A stretch of DNA of 60,678 nt, taken from assembly GCF_020687785.1 (NCBI RefSeq), contig NZ_JAJEWI010000002.1, forward strand, positions 1 through 60,678, in the 5' to 3' direction. This DNA is from Sphingopyxis yananensis. GTDB lineage: Bacteria > Pseudomonadota > Alphaproteobacteria > Sphingomonadales > Sphingomonadaceae. The translations under genes were made by a program, and so were the position numbers. The notes beneath the pieces are model-generated. The model saw only the letters and a program-made list of their open reading frames with translations. It was not told where the DNA came from and did no database searches. Positions 51,182-60,506 of the stretch are shown here, in pieces (position 1 is the stretch's first letter; every line of letters starts with the position of its first letter).

Positions 51182-51591
51182 TCTTTACGGACGGGTTAGC
51201 CGCGAAAACAATGGAGTTTCGAGCACCGTTAATTAAGGACGGGTCCCCCCGTAAAAAATACCCCCTTAGTATCGTAAGCTAACCCGTAATTGGGGTGGGC
51301 CCCAAGGCCCAGCCCCAGAATGTTTCCCCTTAATATAGATATGGTCGCGCGCGCGAAGCTTTGATAGGGCTTCAGAAACCAGCTAGCCGGCGACCCTATC
51401 GGAAGGTAATTCTTCCGTCGCTTGTCCGCCCTAGGGGCGGCCATCGCTGGTGTAATGCAAGCTGAATAAAATGGGGCTATTGATGGAATGATAAACGCAC
51501 GCGCGCGTTCTGAATGATCCTATCGTCGGTGCACCATTCATCGCTGGGCCGTCCCCTTTCGGGGCGGCCCTTTTTCGTTTGGAGAAGCGCC
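51182..51591. other. Hairpin-dense noncoding region in the element
   Basis: No gene is seen in these 410 bases. Inverted arms ACGGGTTAGC (51191-51200) and GCTAACCCGT (51278-51287) enclose 77 bases. Then follow closely packed hairpins: around 51291-51316 (GGGGTGGGCC/GGCCCAGCCCC), 51363-51369 with 51394-51400 (GATAGGG/CCCTATC), 51401-51405 with 51412-51416 (GGAAG/CTTCC), and 51426-51431 with 51435-51440 (CCGCCC/GGGCGG). This could be a structured RNA, an origin or a packaging-type site. Function unassigned. Confidence 0.45.
51546..51575 (+). terminator. Terminator before the tail gene
   Basis: GGGCCG-T-CCCC pairs with GGGG-CGGCCC (10 base pairs with one bulge) around TTTC, followed by five T to 51575. 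It lies 17 bases before the GTG of the tail gene, so it ends a transcript coming from the noncoding region, or attenuates the tail gene. Confidence 0.75.
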
Positions 51592-52119
51592 GTGCTGATC
51601 ATTCGCGGGGACGGCATCATCGAGCGCCACGCTGCGAAGATCAAAGGTCTTTCAGAAGGCGATGCTCGGAAGGTCTTTGTCCCCGCGATCAATCGCGGGG
51701 GCGATCAGGTCCGCACCAAGGTCAAGCGGTCGCTCGTCAAAAGCACAGGCATCAAATACGGCAAGATCAATCAGGCCGTGAAGACCATACGCGCAACGCG
51801 CTCCGCGCTGCGCTATCAGCTTGAGGCGCGAGGCGACGAGACGAACCTCAACCTCTTTGGGGCGAAGCAGGGAAAGCGTGGCGTCAGTGCCAGGCCCTGG
51901 GCCGCACGCAGGGTGTTCAAATCATCATTCATTGTCCCGGCCTATGGAGGCCGGGTGTTCATCCGCACGAGCGATGAACGCTATCCCCTCAAGCCCCTGT
52001 TCGGGCCGAACCTTGCGCGTGAGATGGTGCGCGACCCCGCCATCAACTATTGGCGCGAGGCAGAGGGGCTGATCGAAGCCCGCGTCATCCATGAAATGCA
52101 ACGCCTCTTCGGCATCTGA
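51592..52119 (+). CDS. Prophage minor tail protein Z-like, orphan
   Basis: A 175-residue protein resembling the Minor_tail_Z family: IRGDGIIERHAAKIKGLSEGDARKV at the start, then FVPAINRGGDQVRTKVKRSL and, late, IVPAYGGRVFIRT with a C-terminal helix. In phages this protein helps join the tail. No other tail, capsid or terminase gene is nearby, so it is a relic or has been reused. It starts with GTG 51592, with GGAGAAG six bases upstream. Confidence 0.75.
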   Translation: MLIIRGDGIIERHAAKIKGLSEGDARKVFVPAINRGGDQVRTKVKRSLVKSTGIKYGKINQAVKTIRATRSALRYQLEARGDETNLNLFGAKQGKRGVSARPWAARRVFKSSFIVPAYGGRVFIRTSDERYPLKPLFGPNLAREMVRDPAINYWREAEGLIEARVIHEMQRLFGI

Positions 52120-52195
52120 TGGGCCGAATTGGATATGCCCCTAGATTGCCCTGTGGGGCGGCACAGGGGGCCATTGCATTGAGGGGGAGTAGGGC

Positions 52196-52258
52196 ATGGC
52201 TGAGGCGCGCCGAGGCCCTGTCGCGCGCGCTGTGGCGATCAGGGGCATGAAAAAATAG
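52196..52258 (+). CDS. 20-residue ORF, possible truncated phage gene start
   Basis: ATG 52196 has GGGGGAGTAGGG upstream and encodes MAEARRGPVARAVAIRGMKK before a TAG. The good ribosome site and position 76 bases after the tail gene suggest the start of a phage gene cut short by later insertions. It may equally be a chance ORF. Confidence 0.3.
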   Translation: MAEARRGPVARAVAIRGMKK

Positions 52259-52432
52259 GGACCGTATTTTAGGTCTTTCTTGCGCGGGGAACGCCGCCCC
52301 CGCAAAATACGCGCGTTTGAGAATTGTGAATTTGGAGTTTGCTTTGCTTATCTGTGCCCTTCTGAGTGTTCCAAAATTGATGATATTTTGGATTACGAAG
52401 GAGCGTAACTAAGGTGGTCACGCCTGTTTGGA

Positions 52433-52469
52433 CATACTCATCGCGATGCTCATCGATGAAGCTGATCAT
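52433..52469 (-). pseudogene. IS3-family transposase N-terminal scrap
   Basis: The minus strand reads MISFIDEHRDEY, the start of OrfB of a common IS3-group transposase, and then diverges into unrelated sequence. Only about 12 codons remain. It abuts the end of the IS110-type remnant. Confidence 0.6.
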
Positions 52470-52501
52470 TTGCGAAACGGGCGGTCGAGTATCCGTCTTG
52501 G

Positions 52502-53030
52502 TCAAGGGCGTTCAGGTTGCCAATCGCGCCCTTCTTTCAACAACATATTTGCCAGAACGACCATCCGGCGCATGACGGCGGTGATTGCGACCTTTTTCGC
52601 TTTTCCCGCATTTACGAGCCGCTGATATTAGTCGCGCAGATCATGATTGAAGCGAATAGCGACCAGCGCAGGCATGTAGATTGCCCGCCGTAGTGATGCC
52701 CGGCCACCGATAATTCGCTCTTTCCCCTGCCACTTGCCTGACTGCTGTGTCATGGGCGCAAGCCCAGCCAGAGCGGCAATCTTCTTGCTATCCAGATGTC
52801 CGAGTTCCGGCATGTCGATTAGCATTGTCGTCGCGGTCAATCTGCCAATCCCTGGAATGGTCATCAATCGCCTAATGCGCTCGTCAAGGGTCCCACGCTG
52901 CTTGGCAATCTGCGCAATCACTTCATCCAGCGCTTTAATGTCGGTGTCGATATCATCGATCCGACGGCAGAGTTGTTCTCGAACCAACCGGTTGGTCGCT
53001 GTGGCGAGGCGTGTCTTTGCCGTGATCTGA
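52502..53030 (-). pseudogene. IS110-family transposase remnant with internal stop
   Basis: The frame encodes the C-terminal Transposase_20 region of an IS110/IS1111 enzyme: IRRLMTIPGIGRLTATTMLIDMPELG, LAGLAPMTQQSGKWQGKERI, then YMPALVAIRFNHDLRD. A TAA at 52628-52630 interrupts it, after which the same frame resumes with YQRLVNAGKAKKVAITAVMRRMVVLANM and ends at TGA 52502. The N-terminal DEDD catalytic half is missing, cut at about 53030 by IS3 sequence. It cannot be active. Confidence 0.85.
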
Positions 53031-53035
53031 TCTTT

Positions 53036-53473
53036 GTCACCGACACGCTGGACCTCGCCCTCAATGCTTCAGGTTGCGACAGTGCTACCGTGCTGCACAA
53101 GCCCAGGCTGCTATCGGATAATGGCCCGAGTTACATCGCGGGCGAACTGGCGGAATATATCGAGGCACGGAAGATGAGCCATGTGCGCGGCGCCCCGATG
53201 CATCCCCAGACCCAGGGCAAAATCGAGCGCTGGCACCAGACCCTGAAAAACCGTGTCCTGCTGGAAAACCACTTCCTGCCCGGTGACCTTGAAGCCCAGA
53301 TTGCGGCGTTTGTCGAGCACTACAACCACCAGCGATACCATGAGAGCCTGAACAACGTGACGCCCGCAGACGCCTACTTCGGCAGGGCGCCAGCCATCAT
53401 CAAACAACGCGAAAAAATCAAAAGGAAGACCATCGAATATCGGCGCTTGCTACACCGCAAGCTCGCCGCTTAA
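53036..53473 (+). pseudogene. IS3-family transposase C-terminal remnant
   Basis: About 145 codons of an IS3-family DDE transposase. LLSDNGPSYIAGELAEYIE holds the second Asp, and GKIERWHQTLKNR holds the Glu 35 residues on; the C-terminal EHYNHQRYHESLNNVTPADA is intact. The first half with the first Asp is gone, replaced by the antisense IS110 remnant. Sequence to about 53540 probably includes the old IS right end. Confidence 0.88.
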
Positions 53474-53601
53474 TATCAACACCAGAACGAAGCCCGCACT
53501 CCGCTAATTTAAGCCGCTAGTTGTGCCAAATGTTCTGACGACGGACACTTCGGGCGTTGTCGGATAGGATAGTATAAGACTGCCTCAAAGGGGATCTGAG
53601 A

Positions 53602-53937
53602 ATGGCGCTGCAGCATGCAAAGTCCGGCGAAGTAATCCATCTGGGGACATTGGCTCCCGAGCGCGGGGCCACCGGGACTGCCGCGCTGGTCAAATCGGAC
53701 CGGTTCGAAGCAATCCATCTCGTCGTTCCCGCGGGATCGACCATACCGCCACACCATGTTGCCGGTTATCTGACGCTGCATTGCCTTGAAGGCCGGGTCA
53801 CGCTGGGGCCATCGGACATCGAACTCGTTGCTGGGGATTGGGTCTATCTGGAGCGCGGCGATCAGCATTCGGTTCAGGGCATCGAGGATGCACGGCTGCT
53901 GCTCACGATCTTGTTCGATACCCAGCTGACGCCGTGA
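53602..53937 (+). CDS. Cupin-domain protein next to nitric oxide genes
   Basis: A 111-residue single-domain cupin. VPAGSTIPPHHVAGYLTLHCLEGRVTL is motif 1, with PPHHV in place of the usual G(X)5HXH, and LVAGDWVYLERGDQHSVQGIED is motif 2 with its His. Small cupins of this type often lie beside NnrS or Nor genes. It may bind metal, but the ligand set is incomplete by the strict consensus. ATG 53602. Its TGA directly abuts the stop of nnrS on the other strand. Confidence 0.85.
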   Translation: MALQHAKSGEVIHLGTLAPERGATGTAALVKSDRFEAIHLVVPAGSTIPPHHVAGYLTLHCLEGRVTLGPSDIELVAGDWVYLERGDQHSVQGIEDARLLLTILFDTQLTP

Positions 53938-55134
53938 TCAGGCTTGATCTCTAGCAGACCGTTGCAACGCCATGCGGCCGTAGACGAAGATGAACAGCAG
54001 GAAGGCGCCGCCCCACAGGCCGCCGGCCAGACGAATACTCAGCATATAGTCGAGCGGCAGCAGCGGTGCGGCGACCCGCAGCAATGCCCCGAGATTGACC
54101 AGCACATAGATGACGACCGTGGCGCCGTCCGCTTCCAACGGGCGGCCGGTATGACCGCGTGTCGCCCGCGTCATCACCGCCAGTGTCATTCCCGCCATCG
54201 CGCCGGCGCCCAGCGCATGCATCGCGCTCGATACGGGCACGACCGGCCACAGGATAGCAGCCCCGAGCAGCAGCAGGCCCGCCGGCAACCATGCGTAGGC
54301 GACGTGCAGGACGAAGACCAATGGATCGCCGATCGCACTCAGCCCGGCCCAGCGGGTCAGCCGCACGGCTTGCGATGCGCCGGCGACGAGCAGCAGCCAG
54401 GCCACCGGATGCGCCGCCGGTGCGAACACCCAGCCTGCCAGCACGATCGCCGTGACCGCGAGCACGGCATGGTCGAACCGGTTGGCCATGATCGGCAACC
54501 CGTCCGTGCGGCCATTCTTGGTCAGCCAGTTGCGGGTGAAGGCCGGGATGATCCGCCCGCCGATGATCGTGATCAGCATGAGGACCAGCGCGAAACCGGC
54601 CCGCATGCCGATAGCCGGGTCAGCCGTCAGCCCCATAGCCGCGGCATGATCCAGCCCGCAGGCCGCGGCGAACAGGAGCAGGACGATCAGGATTGGCTTG
54701 TTGCGGTTGCCGGCCGCGAAGATCTGCCACGCCGCATAGCCGAGCAGCGCCAGCAGAAAACCGACGTCGAGCACGGCGCCAACGAGCGGCGGCACATAGG
54801 CGGAGAACATCACTGCCAGCCGAGCGGCGGCCCACAGGCCGACGAACGCCGTAACCGGCCACCCCGTCACCACCGGCCGCCCCGTCCAGTTGGGGATTGC
54901 CGCGCTTAGGAACCCGGCGATGACCGCGCCGAGATAGCCGAACAGCATCTCATGCTGGTGCCAGGCAAGGGGTTCCATCGCGGTCGGCAGGCTCCACGCC
55001 CCGCCCAAGGCACCGACCCAAAGCGCCACGACGACAAGCGCCCAGAGCGCTCCGCCGGTGAACAGCAGCCGGAAGCTACCCTGGAGGGCCATCGGCGTTT
55101 CGGCGACGCGATCCCATTCGACGTTCTCAGTCAT
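53938..55134 (-). CDS. nnrS: NnrS-family membrane protein
   Basis: A 398-residue, roughly 12-helix membrane protein of the NnrS family. LAWHQHEMLFGYLGAVIAGFL is the diagnostic His-rich motif, and MTLAVMTRATRGHTGRPL lies late as expected. NnrS is a heme- and copper-containing protein that relieves nitrosative stress in bacteria that make or meet NO. ATG 55134 (MTENVEW) is chosen over an in-frame start at 55164. It is divergent from norZ by 170 bases. Confidence 0.92.
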   Translation of the reverse strand: MTENVEWDRVAETPMALQGSFRLLFTGGALWALVVVALWVGALGGAWSLPTAMEPLAWHQHEMLFGYLGAVIAGFLSAAIPNWTGRPVVTGWPVTAFVGLWAAARLAVMFSAYVPPLVGAVLDVGFLLALLGYAAWQIFAAGNRNKPILIVLLLFAAACGLDHAAAMGLTADPAIGMRAGFALVLMLITIIGGRIIPAFTRNWLTKNGRTDGLPIMANRFDHAVLAVTAIVLAGWVFAPAAHPVAWLLLVAGASQAVRLTRWAGLSAIGDPLVFVLHVAYAWLPAGLLLLGAAILWPVVPVSSAMHALGAGAMAGMTLAVMTRATRGHTGRPLEADGATVVIYVLVNLGALLRVAAPLLPLDYMLSIRLAGGLWGGAFLLFIFVYGRMALQRSARDQA

Positions 55135-55246
55135 GCGTGACACCGTCCATCTCAGTATAGCCAAGACTCTCTATAGAAACTTCTCGTCGGCATGGTCTCG
55201 GAACATCTTGAAGTCGCGCACATACGCGAACAAAGTTGTCACTAAC

Positions 55247-55264
55247 ACAGATCCTTCAATCTGT
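55247..55264. promoter_or_regulatory. ACAGAT/ATCTGT dyad between nnrS and norZ
   Basis: ACAGAT (55247-55252) and ATCTGT (55259-55264) form a perfect 6+6+6 dyad 40 bases before the norZ start. No consensus FNR/NnrR (TTGAT-N4-ATCAA) or NsrR site was seen. It is a candidate operator only by symmetry and position. Confidence 0.35.
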
Positions 55265-55304
55265 TATGGTCGACTGATTCGCACGATTGGCAAGGGGATA
55301 CGCC

Positions 55305-57560
55305 GTGGGGGAATATCGCAAGCTTTGGTGGACGCTGATCGCGGTTCTTGTGGTCACGTTCAGCATCTTGGGTTTTTACGGCACCGAATTCTATCGCAAG
55401 GCGCCGCCGATTCCCGCGCAGGTCGTATCGACCAGCGGTGCGGTGCTGATGACCCGCGACGATATTCTGGACGGACAGACGGCGTGGCAAAGCACCGGCG
55501 GGATGCAGGTCGGGTCGATCTGGGGGCATGGCGCCTATCAGGCGCCCGACTGGTCCGCCGACTGGCTGCATCGCGAATTGCTCGCCTGGCTTGATCTTGC
55601 GGCGCGGGAAACCGAGGGCAAGCCGTTCGATTCTCTCGAGCCCGGAGAACAGGCGAAGCTCACCTATTGGCTGAAACAGGAATATCGCGGCAACAGCTAT
55701 GACCCCGACACCGGCACCCTGACGGTTTCCGACCGGCGAGCACAAGCGATCACCGAGGTCGCGGCCTATTATCAGCGGCTCTATGGCGACGATCCGGCGC
55801 TGACGCAGCGGCGCGACAATTATGCCATGAAGGAAAACACGCTGCCCGACCCGGCGCGGCGCGCGGACCTGACCGACTTCTTCTTCTGGACCGCCTGGGC
55901 CACCGCCACCGAACGGCCGGGGACCGATGCGACCTATACCAACAACTGGCCGCCCGAACCGCTGATCGGCAATCATCCCACCGCCGAGAATATCATGTGG
56001 TCGCTCGCCTGCGTCATGATCCTGATTGCCGGCGTCGGCGGGCTGATCTGGGGCTGGGCGTTCCTGCGTCGCCACGAGCCCGAACCAAAAGCGCCGGCGC
56101 GCGATCCCATTTTGTCCATCGCTCTGACACCATCGCAACAGGCGGTCGGCAAATATCTGTTCGTCGTGATGGCGCTGTTCGTGTTCCAGGTGTTTCTCGG
56201 CGGTCTGACCGCCCATTACACTATCGAGGGACAGGGTTTTTACGGCATCGACCTGTCGTGGCTGCCTTATTCCCTCAGCCGCACGTGGCATGTCCAGAGC
56301 GCGATATTGTGGATCGCCACGGCATTTCTGGCGGCAGGTCTGTTTCTGGGGCCGGTTATCAACGGCGGCAAGGACCCGAAATATCAGGCGCTTGGCGTCC
56401 ATGTCCTGTTCGCGGCGCTGCTAATCGTTGTCGTCGGTTCTTTTGCCGGCAATTATTTTGCCATCGCCCAGACCATGCCGCCAGAGCTGAATTTCTGGCT
56501 CGGCCATCAGGGCTATGAGTATCTCGACCTCGGCCGACTGTGGCAAATCACGCTGTTCATCGGCATATTGTTCTGGCTGGTCCTGATGCTGCGCGCGATG
56601 ATCCCGGCGATGCGCGGTGGCGGGGACAAGAATCTCATCGCCTTGCTGTGCGTGTCGGTCGTCGCCATCGGGCTGTTCTATGGCTCCGGCCTTTTTTACG
56701 GTGAGCGCACCCACATCACCATCATGGAATATTGGCGCTGGTGGGTGGTGCATCTGTGGGTTGAAGGCATATTCGAAGTCTTTGCTACCACCGCATTGGC
56801 GTTCATCTTTTCCTCCATGGGGCTGGTGTCGCGCCGCATGGCCACAGCGGCGGCTTTGGCCTCGGCGTCGCTGTTCATGGTCGGCGGCGTGCCCGGCACC
56901 TTCCACCACCTCTATTTCTCGGGCACCACGACGCCGGTGATGGCGGTCGGCGCGGCGTTCAGCGCGCTGGAGGTCGTGCCGCTGATCGTACTTGGCTATG
57001 AGGCTTGGGAGCATTGGAGCTACAAGGACCGCGCGCCGTGGATGCAGCGGGTGAAATGGCCGCTGATGTGCTTTGTCGCAGTCGCCTTCTGGAACATGCT
57101 GGGCGCGGGCGTTTTCGGCTTCATGATCAACACGCCGGTCGCACTCTTCTATCTGCAGGGCCTCAACACCACCGCCGTCCATGCCCATGCGGCGCTGTTC
57201 GGCGTCTATGGCTTCCTGTCACTGGGCTTTGTGCTGTTGATCCTGCGTTATCTGCATCCTGATGTCCTGTTCAACGAACGGTTGATGAAAACCGGCTTCT
57301 GGAGCCTGAACGCCGGTCTGGTGCTGATGATCTTCACCAGTCTGCTGCCGGTCGGACTGTTCCAGTTCCAGGCCAGCACCAGCGTCGGCATGTGGTATGC
57401 GCGCAGCGACACCTTCCTGCAGCAGCCGTTCCTCGAGACCCTGCGCTGGATCCGCACGTTCGGCGACGTTGTGTTCATCGTCGGCGCCGTGGCGATCGCG
57501 TGGCAGGTGGTGATTCTGGGCCTTTTCCGGCAGGGCGCACGCCAGCCGACCTATGCGTGA
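55305..57560 (+). CDS. norZ: Quinol-dependent nitric oxide reductase
   Basis: A 751-residue fused NorC-NorB type enzyme (qNOR) that reduces two NO to N2O with quinol electrons in the inner membrane. An N-terminal helix and a ~200-residue periplasmic domain without a CxxCH heme site replace NorC. The heme-copper-oxidase-like core follows with TWHVQSA (low-spin heme His), HLWVEGIFEVFA (FeB Glu/His), VPGTFHHLYFSG (FeB His pair) and VHAHAALFGVYG. GTG 55305 has AAGGGGAT seven bases upstream. A stand-alone NO detoxifying role is likely, since no nitrite reductase is visible. Confidence 0.95.
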   Translation: MGEYRKLWWTLIAVLVVTFSILGFYGTEFYRKAPPIPAQVVSTSGAVLMTRDDILDGQTAWQSTGGMQVGSIWGHGAYQAPDWSADWLHRELLAWLDLAARETEGKPFDSLEPGEQAKLTYWLKQEYRGNSYDPDTGTLTVSDRRAQAITEVAAYYQRLYGDDPALTQRRDNYAMKENTLPDPARRADLTDFFFWTAWATATERPGTDATYTNNWPPEPLIGNHPTAENIMWSLACVMILIAGVGGLIWGWAFLRRHEPEPKAPARDPILSIALTPSQQAVGKYLFVVMALFVFQVFLGGLTAHYTIEGQGFYGIDLSWLPYSLSRTWHVQSAILWIATAFLAAGLFLGPVINGGKDPKYQALGVHVLFAALLIVVVGSFAGNYFAIAQTMPPELNFWLGHQGYEYLDLGRLWQITLFIGILFWLVLMLRAMIPAMRGGGDKNLIALLCVSVVAIGLFYGSGLFYGERTHITIMEYWRWWVVHLWVEGIFEVFATTALAFIFSSMGLVSRRMATAAALASASLFMVGGVPGTFHHLYFSGTTTPVMAVGAAFSALEVVPLIVLGYEAWEHWSYKDRAPWMQRVKWPLMCFVAVAFWNMLGAGVFGFMINTPVALFYLQGLNTTAVHAHAALFGVYGFLSLGFVLLILRYLHPDVLFNERLMKTGFWSLNAGLVLMIFTSLLPVGLFQFQASTSVGMWYARSDTFLQQPFLETLRWIRTFGDVVFIVGAVAIAWQVVILGLFRQGARQPTYA

Positions 57561-57592
57561 CCGGTGGCGAGCCGGGCGGGCCACCCAACCGG

Positions 57593-58003
57593 CTATCGCT
57601 TCGGGGCGGCGGCGGCCTCGCCGGACATGCGTTCGATGATCGGGCAGTCGGGCCGGTCGTCGCCATGGCAGCGTTCGGCGAGTTCCAGTAGCGTGTGGCG
57701 CAGCATCTGAAGCGCTTCGGCCTTGCGACCCAGCTCTTCGGCGCGGGCGATGGCGAGCGCCTTGACCTCGGCGCTGGCACGCTGGTTATTACTCCATAAC
57801 CCGAGCAAATCGCGGATTTCCTCGATTGGGAAGCCAAGATCGCGCGCATTGGCGATGAACCGCAGGCGGTGGACATCGGCATCGGCATAATCGCGATAGC
57901 CGCTGTCCCGGCGTAGCGGCGCCGGGATCAGGCCGATCTTCTCATAATGGCGGATCATCCGCTGCGAGACGCCGCTCGCCTTCGAGGCTGCACCGATATT
58001 CAC
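57593..58003 (-). CDS. cueR: CueR-type copper-responsive MerR regulator
   Basis: A 136-residue MerR-family activator. The N-terminal winged helix ([21 protein letters not shown]) and dimer helix are followed by the metal loop with Cys112 and Cys120 ([12 protein letters not shown]), the two-cysteine arrangement and numbering of CueR for Cu(I). It starts with GTG 58003, overlapping the copA stop by four bases (GTGA), so it is translated from the copA message and can amplify its own operon. Other +1 metal specificities (Ag, Au) are possible. Confidence 0.93.
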   Translation of the reverse strand: MNIGAASKASGVSQRMIRHYEKIGLIPAPLRRDSGYRDYADADVHRLRFIANARDLGFPIEEIRDLLGLWSNNQRASAEVKALAIARAEELGRKAEALQMLRHTLLELAERCHGDDRPDCPIIERMSGEAAAAPKR

Positions 58004-60384
58004 CTTTTCACCGCATTCAGGCTCACCCGATTGAGGCGCAGCGCATTGGCGACGACGCTGACCGAAGACAAGGCCATCGCCGCCGCCGCGATCATCGGTG
58101 AGAGCAGGATGCCGAATACCGGATAGAGCAGCCCCGCCGCGATCGGCACGCCAGCGGCATTGTAGATGAAGGCGAAGAACAGGTTCTGCCGGATATTGGA
58201 CATCGTCGCCTGACTGAGTTGGCGGGCGCGGACGATCCCGTTGAGATCGCCCTTGAGCAGGGTCACGCCCGCACTTTCCATCGCGACGTCGGTGCCATGT
58301 CCCATCGCGATGCCCACGTCCGCTGTTGCGAGGGCCGGCGCGTCATTGACCCCATCGCCCGCCATGGCGACGATCCGACCTTCCTGTTTCAGCCGCGCGA
58401 CGACAGCCGCTTTCTGGTCGGGCAGCACATCGGCCTCGACGGCATCGATACCAAGCTGGCGCGCAACCGCTTCGGCTGTCGTGCGGTTATCGCCGGTCAG
58501 CATCACGACCTTGATGCCATCGGCGCGCAGAGCGGCCAGCGCTTCGGCGGTGGTCGGCTTGATCGGATCGGCGATGGCGAACACGCCCGCGACCTCCGTG
58601 TCCACGCCCATGAAGATCGCGGTGGCTCCATCTGCGCGAAGCTGGTCGGCCTGCGTAGCGAGGGACGAGGTGTCGATCCCGGACTCACCCAGGAAACGGG
58701 CATTGCCCAGTGTTACGCGCCTGCCTTCGACCAGACCCAACGCGCCTTTGCCGGTCGGCGAATCAAAGTCGCTAACCGCAGGGATGGCGATGTCACGCGC
58801 CAGTGCCGCATCGACGATCGCCAGTGCCAGAGGATGTTCCGACGCGCGTTCAACCCCGGCGGCTATCCGCAGCAGTTCGCCCTCCTCGAAACCATCCGCC
58901 GCGATTATCTGGGTAACGGCGGGCTTCCCCTCGGTCAGCGTCCCGGTCTTATCGACCACCAGCGTGTCGACCTTCTCCATATGCTCCAAAGCCTCGGCGT
59001 TTTTGATGAGAACGCCAAGCCCCGCCCCGCGCCCGACACCGACCATGATCGACATCGGCGTCGCCAGTCCCAACGCACAGGGGCAGGCGATAATCAGCAC
59101 TGCCACTGCCGCGACCAGCCCGTGCGCCAAGCGCGGCTCAGGCCCCCAAATGCCCCAGACGGCGAAGGCGACAACCGCGACCGCCAGCACCGCCGGCACG
59201 AACCAGCCGGCGACCTGATCGGCCATGCGCTGGATCGGCGCGCGGGAGCGCTGCGCGTCGGCGACCATCTGGACAATGCGTGCCAGCATGGTGTCCCGCC
59301 CGATCTTGTCGGCGCGGATCACCAGCGCGCCGCTCTGGTTCATCGTCCCGCCAATCACCGTGTCGGCGACCGTCTTGGTGACTGGCATGGATTCGCCCGT
59401 CACCATCGATTCGTCGAGCGCCGAGCGGCCTTCCTCGACCACGCCATCGACCGGCACCTTTTCACCGGGTCGCACCCGCAACCGGTCACCCACTGCGATC
59501 AGATCGAGCGAGACTTCTTCTTCGCTGCCATCCTCGGCGATACGCCGCGCGGTTTTGGGCGCCAGATTAAGCAGCGCCTTGATCGCGCCGGAGGTCCGTT
59601 CACGCGCCCGCAGTTCGAGAACCTGCCCGAGCAAGACCAGCGTGGTGATGACGGCGGCCGCTTCGAAATAGACGGCGACTGAACCATCGGCGGCCCGGAA
59701 AGCGGCTGGGAAAATGCCGGGTGCCAGTGTCGCGACGACGCTATAACCCCACGCCACGCCTGTCCCCATCGCGATCAGGGTGAACATATTGAGGTTACGC
59801 GTTTTCAGCGAGGCCCAGCCGCGCTCGAAGAAAGGCCAACCCGCCCACAGCACAACCGGCGTTGCCAGCGCGAACTGGACCCAGGTCGACAGCTTCATCG
59901 GCACGAGATGATGCAGCGCTGGAAACAGATGACTGCCCATTTCAAGAATGAAGACGGGGAGTGCCAGCGCCAGCGCGATCCAGAAGCGACGCGACATGTC
60001 AGTCAGTTCAGCGCTCGGCCCTGCATCGGCGGTGACCATTTCCGGGTCCAGCCCCATGCCGCAGATCGGGCAGGCGCCGGGATGGTCCTGCCGGATTTCG
60101 GGGTGCATCGGGCAGGTCCAGATCGATCCGGGCGGGGCATCCACCACCCGGTCGGCCGCCGGGATCAGGTAATATTCCGGATCGCCGACGAATTTCTCGC
60201 GGCAGCCGGCGCTGCAAAAATGATACTCATGGCTAGCATGGGTATCATGATGCGCTGTCTTCTGCGGATCGACGGTCATGCCGCAAACCGGATCGACTAC
60301 CGGATCCGTGGAAGCCGCCTTGCCGGGACCCCCAGCACAACAGCTATGGGCCCCGGAATGCGCGCTATGATTCGACTCGGCCAT
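58000..60384 (-). CDS. copA: Copper-exporting P1B-type ATPase
   Basis: A 794-residue heavy-metal ATPase. In place of a CxxC HMA domain it has a YHS domain ([11 protein letters not shown], about 30-75) and a heavy-metal-binding module (WTCPMHPEI ... [10 protein letters not shown]). Then come eight membrane helices with CPC (434-436), the phosphorylation site Asp478 in DKTGT, TGES, SEHPL and GDGVND. It pumps Cu(I) out of the cytoplasm. ATG 60384 has AAGGAGATG upstream. It forms an operon with the CueR-type gene. Confidence 0.95.
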   Translation of the reverse strand: MAESNHSAHSGAHSCCAGGPGKAASTDPVVDPVCGMTVDPQKTAHHDTHASHEYHFCSAGCREKFVGDPEYYLIPAADRVVDAPPGSIWTCPMHPEIRQDHPGACPICGMGLDPEMVTADAGPSAELTDMSRRFWIALALALPVFILEMGSHLFPALHHLVPMKLSTWVQFALATPVVLWAGWPFFERGWASLKTRNLNMFTLIAMGTGVAWGYSVVATLAPGIFPAAFRAADGSVAVYFEAAAVITTLVLLGQVLELRARERTSGAIKALLNLAPKTARRIAEDGSEEEVSLDLIAVGDRLRVRPGEKVPVDGVVEEGRSALDESMVTGESMPVTKTVADTVIGGTMNQSGALVIRADKIGRDTMLARIVQMVADAQRSRAPIQRMADQVAGWFVPAVLAVAVVAFAVWGIWGPEPRLAHGLVAAVAVLIIACPCALGLATPMSIMVGVGRGAGLGVLIKNAEALEHMEKVDTLVVDKTGTLTEGKPAVTQIIAADGFEEGELLRIAAGVERASEHPLALAIVDAALARDIAIPAVSDFDSPTGKGALGLVEGRRVTLGNARFLGESGIDTSSLATQADQLRADGATAIFMGVDTEVAGVFAIADPIKPTTAEALAALRADGIKVVMLTGDNRTTAEAVARQLGIDAVEADVLPDQKAAVVARLKQEGRIVAMAGDGVNDAPALATADVGIAMGHGTDVAMESAGVTLLKGDLNGIVRARQLSQATMSNIRQNLFFAFIYNAAGVPIAAGLLYPVFGILLSPMIAAAAMALSSVSVVANALRLNRVSLNAVKR

Positions 60385-60409
60385 CAACCATCTCCTTCAA
60401 GTACCTGTC

Positions 60410-60440
60410 AATCTGGAGGTTGACACTATGTCAGAGTCAA
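60410..60440 (-). promoter_or_regulatory. MerR-type promoter of copA, leftward
   Basis: On the minus strand TTGACT (60435-60440) and CAGATT (60410-60415) are 19 bases apart, the over-long spacer typical of MerR-family promoters. The dyad TGACA-CTA-TGTCA (60421-60433) lies in the spacer. The -10 match is modest. Copper-loaded CueR would unwind it to express copA-cueR. Confidence 0.6.
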
Positions 60441-60447
60441 TAGCCGC

Positions 60448-60478
60448 TTGACCTTAACACAGTGTCAGGTGCGATAAT
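60448..60478 (+). promoter_or_regulatory. MerR/CueR-type promoter, rightward
   Basis: TTGACC (60448-60453) and GATAAT (60473-60478) are exactly 19 bases apart, with the imperfect dyad ACCTTAACACAGTGTCAGGT (60451-60470) between them. This is a near-textbook CueR operator-promoter. It points right, away from copA, into a short ORF and then IS21 DNA. Confidence 0.7.
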
Positions 60479-60506
60479 CGCTTCGACTCGAAGGAACTGA
60501 ATCAGC

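Noticed and set aside
52269..52505. 78-codon minus-strand ORF as a real gene
   Set aside because: It is a chimera of the end of an IS110 remnant, an IS3 scrap and unrelated DNA.
55242..56402. Minus-strand open frame opposite norZ
   Set aside because: It overlaps the certain norZ gene fully, is Arg/Gly-rich and has no family pattern.
58219..59682. Long plus-strand frames opposite copA
   Set aside because: Shadow frames of a high-GC gene with no domain and no start signals.
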